A DNA stretch of 64,000 nucleotides from Dreissena polymorpha. Lineage: Eukaryota > Mollusca > Bivalvia > Myida > Dreissenidae. The position numbers and the translations under genes are program-made. The stretch is from contig NC_068359.1 of assembly GCF_020536995.1 (NCBI RefSeq), forward strand, positions 109,108,582 to 109,172,581, given 5' to 3'. The notes beneath the pieces are model-generated. The model was not told where the DNA came from. It worked only from the letters and a program-made list of their open reading frames with translations, and made no database searches. Each line of letters opens with the position of its first letter. Positions within the stretch are counted from its first letter, which is position 1. Positions 23,301 to 35,100 of the stretch are shown piece by piece.

Positions 23301-25900
23301 AGATGCACTTCGGCTCCAGAAAAACAATACAAATAAACTAAAAAAGACGTGTGGGGGACACTTTTCAGCTGGAAAATATTTGAAATAGGGTAAGTGATGA
23401 TATCTCTACGTGGTCATTTCTGTTATTTAGTGCGATCTCTTGCTGATTAATGATAATAGTTGTTTTACTAGTTGCCACCCAATTGTCAAAATAAGTATGT
23501 GTTTTCTCAGGTATGTGTATACACATACCCGGTTTTCTCACCACTGCACGTGGTTTCGACCGATTTGTTTTGCACGTTTTTCTACGGATCACAGCGATGG
23601 CCACGCTTTCAAAATGGGTAGAAGGAATCGAAATATAAAATCAATCGTTTTGCCAATTTCTTTATATTCCTTTACAATTTTATATGTCGTCTGCAATCTA
23701 TTTCAATTTGAGATGGTTTAAAATTTGCAATTTGGTTGAGAGGTAAATAACAAAATTGTTAAGCCTTTGAAATAGAATTGTGACACTTATTATCCACCAT
23801 ACCTGGATTTTTTAAAAGTAGTTACGTTTTAGTTATTTTTAGAATTTTGTTAAGGATATTTATCCAAAAAAGGCAGTTGAATAAAAACTTATTTGTTGTT
23901 TTATGACAATAATTTTCTGTGAAATGTTGCTAACTTGACCTTGTATATGTATATAGCTTTGTATTTATTCAACTTAAGGTAGTGCATATCCTTCCTAATT
24001 TTAGATTGAGATTTTGTAAATTAGTGTAAACATGTAATGGTTTTAAACCAAAATATGAATAAAGCACACAAATATTGAATGTCAAAATGTGTTTATGTTA
24101 TTCTATCCGTCTTTTGCTTTAAAATGATATATAGTTTGACCACATTGTACCACATTCAATGAAGAAAAACCAAAGCGAAGTTTTAATGAATTTTATCTCG
24201 CCCCCCATTGAACCTTAACGAGACAATCATTCATCGTGTATGCCAGATGCTTTAGCACGTGGAGAAGGTATGGCTTCATTTGTTTTGCACGTGGAAATGG
24301 TGAAACGAGATATTAATCTTAAGTTGTTTTAATATCATCATTCAAGGTGGATTCTTACACCAGGAAAAAATATAATTAATTTTAAAATTAATACGGCTGG
24401 CATGAATATTCAGGAACGCAACCGCGCACTTTTGGCATGTTGCAGACTACCTACCCCACGTGCTAAAACGTCCGATCGTCACAGATGAATGCTTTCATCG
24501 AAAGCTTGCACAGACTGAAGTCAAATGATGACATGTACACTTTTAAATCAAATATTTACGCTCAGCTGCGATATAACATTTTAAAAAGGGTTGGGTTAAA
24601 AAGTAGTTGCGTTAAAAAAGTCTCAAATTGTCAGAGTGTCGTGTTAGAAAAGTCTCCGTGTGTATATCATTGCTATTGCCAGCCTCGATCATATCTTTTT
24701 GAAGTTGACATGATGCTAGCTGTCAATCTATACTGCTCCTACTATAATAAGCCGATCAGCGCCGGGACAGGAGGTGTATACAATAACTGTACCTGTCACA
24801 GATCAATACTTACCTGTCTCAACATGTGCGTCCCTGTATTAACAGCATATACTAGGCCCGTACGCAGGGCCTGGGTCCTGGGGCCCGGCCCCCCAGCTGA
24901 CTGTCTAGTTAGGATTTTTTTTTATTAGGGGCCTTCTGCAATTTTTCTCAGATGAAAGGGCCCACAGTACACTTTCCCTCAATAGGAAATATTTTTATTG
25001 TCCCTAATTAACAAGGGGATCAGCGCTATTTTACTCGCCAGTAGAGAAAAGCCGCTAGGCAATGTTTTCTTATCGCATGTACACACATCCCCTTGTGATC
25101 CTGAATGATGCAGCTATCGATGGTCAATGTAACACGTCTTTTGACTTGCCAAGGAAAGACAAGCAGCGAATGGAAGCCAATGATACAGGAGTAACTTGCA
25201 GTTTGTTCAGGTTTTATGCTGTGTGCTGCTTATCAGTATCTAAGGGTTGGAAATGAAGCCTTTAAAACGTGAATCTAGTAAGAAAGGTATTTATTTAAAT
25301 GTAACTTTGTAAGTGACCACAAATGAATCAAAATACATATCTAATTGGTAAATGGTTAAGCATTAAAATTCACCGTGAAGAGTGCCAAATTAAAACAAAA
25401 TAGGGAGGGAAGACCCCCTCCCGCACCCTCCCCGGTTGCCCCCTCCTCCCCCCACCAGTAAAAAATTCCTGCGTACGGCCCTGAAGACAATGCGTGTATA
25501 TAAAAAAACGTCGTGTCATGTGGTGTTTAAATGCTCTGTAAATTGTATTACCCAAAGTATAGATCTCGACGTTCTTTGCGCTACAAACTTCTTATTCAAC
25601 GATCAAATAGAAAGGGTCATTGTCTTTCACAAGGGTCATGCAACATTGTAAATAAAGAATAATTATCGCACGATGTTAATCAGTACAAAGGATTTACATG
25701 AAATACACAAGAAATGTTTATTTGTAGGCAGAATTTGGTAAAATATAGTAAAATATATATTTAAAAAAAAACACTCAAATCCGAAATACTCTCATGAAAT
25801 ACAATTCTTTTCGAACTTTTTTTTACACATTGATATAACACTTTATGCAACAACGGTACACAACGAGTTTGAGAACCAAAAACTATGCTTACACTTTATT

Positions 25901-25997
<97 letters not shown>

Positions 25998-28900
25998 CTG
26001 GATTTAGTTGTGAACCCAGTAATCTAACACCTGTTTTTGTAAACGCCACAGCAAAAACAACTGATTAATGTAATAAAATGATAATGATTTGATTTGTCGT
26101 TCTAAAAAATGCAAACAAGGTTACAGTATACTATATACATATAATAATATATAATTATATTATAATATATATTTATTTTCTTTGCTGTGTTTTTTTCTTT
26201 ATGTCAATGCTATGCATATTAAGTCGTCCACAAAGCATAAGCAGCGTAGTATGATTAACATTAGTTTAGAACACATAACATGCAAATTTGATATGTAACA
26301 TATATTTAGAAAACAGACACATGCGCCATATCGGATGTCGCATACTAATCACGGAGATCAAGTCTCCTTATATCAGAATTAAAAGAGAATAATGTCCGAA
26401 TTCGAGATCATAATTCCTGCTCGCGGAACTGTTGAGAAGCATACGTGTCGGATAATACAACCATGAGAAACCGACTGGAGAGTTAATGAAATCAGTTACC
26501 GGTAATGTTCTCGAGACTTTCTAATAAACGCTAGCCCGAGCAATCGTAATTTCTCTGTGATACAAAAAAATGCAGTTTCAAATGTCGCGACATTTAACGT
26601 TGCTTCAACCAGCCCAAGTGTACGGTAAGTGGATGAACAATCCAACGCTCTGCGACTTCTGCTTCGCAAGTATAGCAAGAGTTTTTGTCTTTGTCCTGGG
26701 ATGACCATCTATCGATGAAGAATCAAAACCTGTAATCGTCAGACAGCATGTCGTACTGTTACACAATCGTTTTGCCCATGTTTTTGTCATGGCATAAGTA
26801 AACTAAAACAAATCTTATTATATACGGGTAAATTTGTTAGGGCATGCCATTTAACGGGGTCCGCACACGTGTGATGTCAATGCCGCTTTAACACAAACAA
26901 AGAAGTGTGAACTTGCAACATTTCACGTGTATTCAAACCATACGTAAATGTTCGTAAATAAAAATTATACCAAGGCAGATCACTTGTGTCCTCACAGTCA
27001 CACTCTTTACACGCTTCAGACAAACGTTAAGTCGTATAAACAGTTACATTAAATAGTCAACCCGTGTTTTGTAGTTACATACACTAGTCGAGTTATGTAC
27101 TTACAATATATAGTGAACTTACACGTCATTTTCAGGTTCTGTGGGTAGCTTGCCAGGGGCAGTTCCCTCCAGTTGTTTCGAATGGTCCGTCTAACGATGC
27201 CCGACCACCGGGGTACGTGTCTGTTTATGGTCCCCAGCTGCAGCAGCAACAAAAACAACACCAGCAGCAACAAATAAAGCTGCAAGAACTGCAACAGCAG
27301 CAAAACATGTTGTATCGGCTGAGCGATAAGCGGGCTTTACAATCGGCATTTCCGGTTCCTCCGAGAAGAGTTCGCCGTCAGGTGACCACACACAACAGCA
27401 AAGTCCATAGAAAGGCACCCCAACATCAAGCAGATCAAAGCATTCAAAGTATGAGTCATACAAAGCCAGGATCTCAAACAAGAACACACACTTCAAGTCA
27501 GTCAAACCCTGGATCTCAATTCAGCACACACACTTTAAGTCAGTCAAACCCCGGACCTCAATTCAGCACACACACTTTAAGTCAGTCAAACCCTGGATCT
27601 CAATTCAGCACACACACTTTAACTCAGTCAAAGCCTGGCTCTCAATTCAGCACACACATTTTAAGTCAGTCACACCCTGGACCTCAATTCAGCACACATA
27701 CTTTAAGTCAGTCAAACCCTGGATCTCAATTCAGCACACACACTTTAAGTCAGTCAAACCCTGGATCTCAATTCAGCACGCACACTTTAACTCAGTCAAA
27801 CCATGGCGCAAGCTCTAATACACAACCTTTAAATCCTCACGTCGAATCAAGCATACATGCCTTACCTAACTCAAACCCTGGCGCCGTTCCAGCTACTAAC
27901 TCTCGCAATCATTTAAACGCTGAGATTATGTCCGACATTGACCTTTTAGCTCAGTTCACCCACATTGTCAGGCCAGATACACCCGAGTTTACACACACTT
28001 CAGGTCGACCAAGCTCTCACACACTCACACAAACTCTGAACCGAATACAAATGAAAGGACAAACTGGTGGGTCTTTACTTTTGTCTGAACCTATCCAGAG
28101 AGCTTCCGCCGATCCATCCTTGTCTCGCAGTATGTCTAGTCCTGAATTACTGTCTAGACGAAACCATGGCAGCGAACGCATATCTCCAGCCCCTGCAAGA
28201 AATCAGGTTTCGCAACTTCTCAACGATCCTAACGCCGTTAATCAGCAGCATAACGAACTACACGCCACTCCAGTTCAAGGAACGAACGGTCGACCGCAGA
28301 GCGAACGAGTCATGGACGCTCCAGGTGGAATGCTCGGCACCAACCCAATCCCTGCTCAAGGTTTGGGCGCGATTTCTGGCCCCATACCACCAAATAGTAT
28401 GCGTGATATTCTAGCCCAAATAAAACTGACATCTGATCACATTAATGCAACGCAGCAACCGCCTATGAGGGTAAATGTCATGGTCAGTAGAAATAATTCC
28501 CCACAGGGCACGAATGCGACCACAATGATGCCTAATCTATTTCCTGTGGAGCGGCAGCCAATGTTGCATGTCAGACCACCAAAACCATCTACAGTTCCTA
28601 TGACACAAGCGCCGTTTGCCGCTGAACAATGGCCCGAAAAAATGCCGATCCTGCCAACTCATGCACCGCAAGCCAGGGCAGTTCTTCCAGAAGTCGGCGC
28701 CGCGCCATCGCTCACCCATGTTCCTTCAAACCATTTAAATATGCAGCAACAAATGCATCATTCGAACACAAGGCAGCCTGCAGATTTAACATCGAATATA
28801 TGGTCCTTGTTTGGAAGAATCGAATCCTTATTAAATGAACTTAAGACCGCAGCATCTGACGCCAAGGTCACAAACGTTACCGGAATAGGAGCAATGCAGG

Positions 28901-31900
28901 TTCAAACACAGGCAGACCCAACAAAGGTTCAGTTTGCTGATCCTAAAGCATCTTTGAAACTGATTGAAACACGGTTGGAAGCTCTTGGTCTACCCTTTTT
29001 GTCCGACATGGCAGCTAAGTCATCATTCCAGTTACCGGATTCGACAAATGCCCCTACTAGTGCAACCTTGCCTTATACCAAAGCGAGCCCGTTTGTGATG
29101 CATGTAACCGAGTCGCCAAATGCACGCGAGCAACCAATTAAAGGACTCAGAGGAAGAACTATAAAACGACGTTTTAAAGGAAGTCCTCCAGGAAATGCAC
29201 AGAGGAACCCACCGCAAGAACCATTGACAACAGTCACTGCCCAACCACCTGTGCGTCAACTTCCGGCCACAACCCCGCTACCAATTCGCCAACAAAACGC
29301 GTTCAGTCTAGTGGGCAATCCCTTCCACTCACTGCGTCTATGGAACCCTATTCCCGATGCACAGGCCGGCCAGCCCGTACAAGCCACGTGGGTCAGACCG
29401 ACGCCGTCTGTCATGGTGACCACCACGAAACCTGTGCCGGAGATTCCTATACTACAAGGCCAAGTTCCAAACGCGATGTTCGTGCAAAACTGGTTCAATC
29501 CTATAGGTTTTGCAATAAACGAGATGTTGCCCATGATGGGGAAAACACCACCACCAGTTTCCGCTTCTAGTAATATTTATCGTGAATTACTGTTCCCATC
29601 TCAGTTTATGGGAATGAATGCACCACCTGGCCAAACTACCGGTGCAGAAGAATATTTTTTAATGCCAACCACTCCAGCTACTGCAAATCGACCAGCAGCT
29701 CAATCAGTCGAGTCCGCAAGGGCCGATTCACGAGTCAATGTAACAGGTAAACCCGTAATGAAACCAGCGTTACCGGCGTTGGACTCACTAACAGCGTTGG
29801 GACAAATATGGGAGCCAACCGTAGCTCCCCCGCCGCCACAGAGAACACTACGGTCAAGCGCCCCTGTAATTGAAAACCCCGTTATGGAACATGCACTGCC
29901 GGTCTGGGAATCAAACACCGTTCCCCCCGTGAGGCAACCGATGTGGGAACCAGCTGCAGCTGCTCCGCCTCATCAGGGATCCTCGGTTTCACACGTTCCT
30001 GTTCACGGACTTTCGGCAATGGAACCATCAATGTCTTCCTGGGAATCAAACACCGTCCCCCCCTTTAGGCGACCAATGATGAATCCAAACGTTACTCCGC
30101 CGCCTCAAAAGCGAGCCCCGGATGCCCGTGTCATTGGCATTCAGTCAACAAAAGCTTTAAACAACACCAATACTATAAACAATACTACGAATGTAGACAA
30201 CAAACGCACTAGAACAATGAATATTACGCAAGAAAAGAAAGTGATGGGTCTCGCTGGCCAGACATTACAACCCGTTATTCAAAATGTACCGCATATCTGG
30301 GAGACAAAAACTGCTGCCCCCGTGATGCAACAAATATGGGAGCCAACTGCCGCTCCTCTTAATCCACAGGGATCCCCGGTATCCAATGTTCCTATAGACG
30401 GAAGGTCCGTTATGGAACCATCACTTCCTAACTGGGAATCAAACACATATCAACCCATGAGGCGACCAATGCTGACACCTACTGTCACTCCTTTGCCTCA
30501 AAAGCGAGGCCCGGATGCCCGTGCTCTTGACATTCAGGCAACTAAAGCTTTTAACAACACCAATACTGACAACAAAACTACAAATTTTGACAGCAAACGC
30601 AATAGAAACATCAGTATGACGTACGAAAAGCGAGTAATTGAGCCCGCTGGCCATCAACTCGGTCAACCAGCCGGTCAACCAGCCGGTCAACCACTCGGTC
30701 AACCAGCCGGACATTCACTCGACAAGCCACTCGTCCAACCGATCGGCCAACAATTCGGCCACCCAATGATCTTAAACATCATGAATCCCATCCACCCAGC
30801 GTTCCTGACACCTCCTCCTCCGCGCGCTCCCGCACTGGTGTTCCCGGAGATGAACTCGACAAAAATGGTGGAAATAATCCAGGTTCTCGAGGCGCTTAAG
30901 TCTCTGAAGCTCGCCATGGTGCCAGGAGTCACCACCCAGTCCCCAGCGCAGCTTCTTCATCCGCTGCTGGAATATTTCCAGGGGCAGCAGAAACCGGAAA
31001 CGGACCCGAAATACCGTAAATGTAAGTACCAATTAATTAGCTTTGCGTATCTTTTGTGACGTTATCGCGGTTGTCATGCTTCATTCCCACGCGGAGAATA
31101 CATTCTCTCGATAGAAATGTGTGTAAAACAATTTAACCGAAGTACGGTTAAACCCTACTATACACTAGGCAATTGATGATAATTAGAACTTTATTAAGTA
31201 ATAAATTAATAATTGTGTTAAATTAAAATTGTCTTGTTTCCATTTGGCAAATGTAACGAAGGGCACAATCGTGTTAAATGGGCCTTTTCACGTTTTGGTA
31301 AATTGACAAAATAAAAAAAAGCTGTTTCAGATTCGCAATTGTTTTGTTTTAGTTATGATATTTGTGAGAAAACAGTAATGCTGAACATTTACCGTGCTCT
31401 AAAATGTCCATTTTACGCATCTTTTGGCGATTTAAAAACATGAAAATTATAAAGCGTTGCAACGCGAAATGATTGAAAAATTTCGAAAGTTCTGTTGTTG
31501 TTGTTATATTGTGTGGAACTACAAGGATTGCTTTATATATAAAGATAATAAAGTATAAGATACATGCATCCCTCATTGTATGAACACAGACGGTCGAGTG
31601 GTATAATCGGTAGATTTTTACGTCAGGACTCCAGGGGTCAGTGGTTCAAGCCTAGTTGATGATTACTTTTTTTTCTTTTTTTAATTGCATTCTTGCTGTT
31701 TTTTTACTGGAGCTTTTTAGATCCAATGTTTAAATTTATCGATATAAAGCATTTTATGACAAACTGCAATAATGCCAAAATCTGTGAAAAAGCCCCTTTA
31801 ATCAACATATTTCGTTTTCCATTCTCAATGAATCAGTATATATAGCCCTAATATAACTCGTGGCGTGAACGTACAAACACATGTAACCAGTAGGTTTGAA

Positions 31901-31992
31901 AACTCCTAAGTTTATATCACGTGATAGTAACTTGAACACTATGATCATGTACGTTTTAAAAGAAGATACATATACAACAAGTTAACAAGTCA

Positions 31993-32037
<45 letters not shown>

Positions 32038-32071
32038 GACGATGATGATGATGATGATGACTGATGATGAC

Positions 32072-32113
<42 letters not shown>

Positions 32114-32147
32114 CGATGACGACGACGACGACGATGACGACGACGAC

Positions 32148-32190
<43 letters not shown>

Positions 32191-35100
32191 GTGGTGGTGA
32201 TGACGTATCACTTGATTGTACTTAAAGCTTGCAGTTTACATGACATATACATTTATTGTACTTGAAGCTTGTTGTATACATGGGATATCACTTTATTGTA
32301 CTTAAAACTAGTTGTTTACATGACAGATCACTTTATTAAGTTTATTGTACTTGTAGATTTCATGACATATCGCTTTATTGTACTTAACTCTTGTAGTATA
32401 CATGACATATCACTTTATTTAACTTGAAGCTTGTAGTTTATATGACATATCACTTAATTGTACTTGAAGCTAGTAGTTCACATGACATGTCGCGTAATGG
32501 TACGTTAAGCTTGTAGTTTACATGAAATATCACTTTATTGTACTTAACTCTTGTGGTATACATGACATATAACTTTATTGCACTTGAAGTTTTTAGTTTT
32601 CATGACATATCAGTCTATTAGCGTACCTTACTCTTGTAGTATACATGACATATCACTTTATTGTACTTGAACCTTGTAGTGTACATGACATATAACTTTA
32701 TTGCACGTGAAGTTTTTAGTTTTCATGACATATCAGTCTATTGTACTTGAAGCTTGAAGTTAACATGACATATCACTTCACTGTACCTAACTCTTGTAGT
32801 ATACATGACATATCACTTTATTGTACTTGAAGATTGTAGTTTACATGGCATACTAGTATCACTTTATTGTACTTGAAGCTAGTAGTTTACATGGCATATC
32901 ACTTTATTGTACTTGAAGCTTGTAGTTTACATGGCATATCACTTCATTGTACTTTACTCTTGTAGTATACATGACATATCACTTTATTGTACTTTAAGCT
33001 TGTAGTTTACATGGCATATCACTTTATTGTACTTTACTCTTGTAGTATACATGACATATCACTTTATTGTACGTTAAGCTTGTAGTTTACATGGCATATC
33101 ACTTTATTGTACTTAACTCTTGTAGTATACATGATATATCACTTTATTGTATCTGAAGCTTGTAGTTTAGATGACATCTCACTTTATTTTACGTGAAGCT
33201 TGTAGTTAAGATGACATCTCTCTTTATTGTACTTAACTCTTGTAGAATACACGACGTGTCACTTTATTGTACCTGAAGCATGTAGTATACATGGCATATC
33301 ACTTTTAAATATTATACTAGAATCTGATCGTGCCTTCGATAAATCAGGAGTTCTCACGCTTCTTTGTTCGCAGGTCGTGAGAATTATTAAAAAATGATTA
33401 CATGCATTTGTCCACTATGAAATCTCTACTGCGTGCCAAGAAAGCGTTATTACGTGTACATTACCGACACAATTTTGGATACAATTACAAATGTTAATTA
33501 CAACTCGCGAACAGACGTTAGTTTATCCCATTTATGCCTGTTGGACTCTCCCATCCTTCTAAATTGGATCAATTTATTTCCAAAATTAGGGATGTCTAGT
33601 ATATTTATTTCTATATTTAGAATATTTCTTACAGAAATTCCTTTAAGTAAACAGCGCAGACCCTGATGAGACGCCGCATCATGCGGAGTCTCATCAGGGT
33701 CGACGCTGTTTGCCAAAGCCTTTTTCAAGACGCTAGGCATAAAAGGGCTAAATCATGGTTGGCCGTTGAACACTTGTCAGAGTTGATTCAAATACGAAAC
33801 TCGTCCTTTCACCGGAATTGTGTGTTCGTTTTTGTGAGCTACATGGCAATGGCTTCCGTTTCGGTTATTCTAGGTGAACCCGACTTATTCCTTCTGGAGA
33901 ATGTATTCGTGAAGTTGAAACAATGGTGAATAGTGCATGCTACCATATCGTTCCGCTTTGAGCTTAATGATCAATAATTAAATATGCATCGACGGATTGC
34001 ACGAAACATGCAATAGGGATGGTTGCTTTATATACAATATATTACCAACATGAAAATGCCTCTGTACCTAGATTTTTTGCAAGCACTTTATTCAGTGTTT
34101 CATTCAAAATTCGTATCATGGCCATGCATCAGTTAATACTCAGGCCCTACACGGTGTTTGTTTCTATTCCCTCGACATACATTTGGTATTTGAACAAACA
34201 GATTCGAAAGATTTCTGTCACAAAACAATCGTTAGTGAACTTAACTTGTGAAAGAGACACAACAATGCTACGTTCAATTTATGCAAATGCCGCCAGTGGT
34301 TGCACAGTACTGATTCATTGACCAATTTGAATAAATCGTGAGGTTGGTCAATGTCAAGTTCAAAATGAGGCCAGGTGGTCTTAGAGTGCTGACGGTTCAA
34401 TAAAAGTATCAAAGCTTTTAGCAAGTGGTGTTGACTTTAATCGAACGATAAACTTTTATTAACCAAGAATTAAGTCTGAATTATCTGCAAACGGAGGTCA
34501 ATGTCAAGGTCAAAATGAGGTCACATATGCGTTTGTATTCATAGTCTACAAATGCATAATTCACGAAATTATTAAAGCTTTACAGTAAGCATTATTGGTG
34601 CTTTACGAAGTGTGTGGTTTTGAAGCTTGTGTTAACCGAGACTTTGGGCATTCTGAATAAGTCCAAAATTAGGTCAAGGTCTAAAATAAGGTCAAGGTAA
34701 AAATAAAGTCAATGTCCAAAATTAGGTCTCTGGCAATGTTTAAATGATGTAAGGGTGTTGTGTATACTGAAAGACAACATTCATGCTTATACATAAGCTT
34801 TGTATGAAACATTGTTGAAACGTTAAAATTATACGAAACGTGTTGATCTGGGTTAAACGGTCGAACAGACGCACGAACTAACGGATAGAAGGATTGACGG
34901 GCAGGACAGCCTAATTGTTATGCCTTCTGGCATCAGTAGTAATAAACACTTTGATGGACATTTTCCCGATCGACCTACCATAATGTCAGTGTTATTAATT
35001 ACACGTATTGTTTTGCCTCGAATGTAAATGAAGAGTCCGTAATATTATTATGCGCATATTTGATAAACATTTGCAACACGTTTATTTTTCAATGTTTATT

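Noticed and set aside
24485-24928. 147-codon Cys-rich frame in gene 2 intron 1
   Set aside because: No recognisable fold, and it runs into the GC-rich end of a putative DNA element; coding support is too thin to call.
30439-30714. Minus-strand frames within the big exon of gene 2
   Set aside because: Shadows of the plus-strand coding frame.
31990-32265. Poly-His, poly-Met and poly-Asp frames
   Set aside because: (GAT)n microsatellite.
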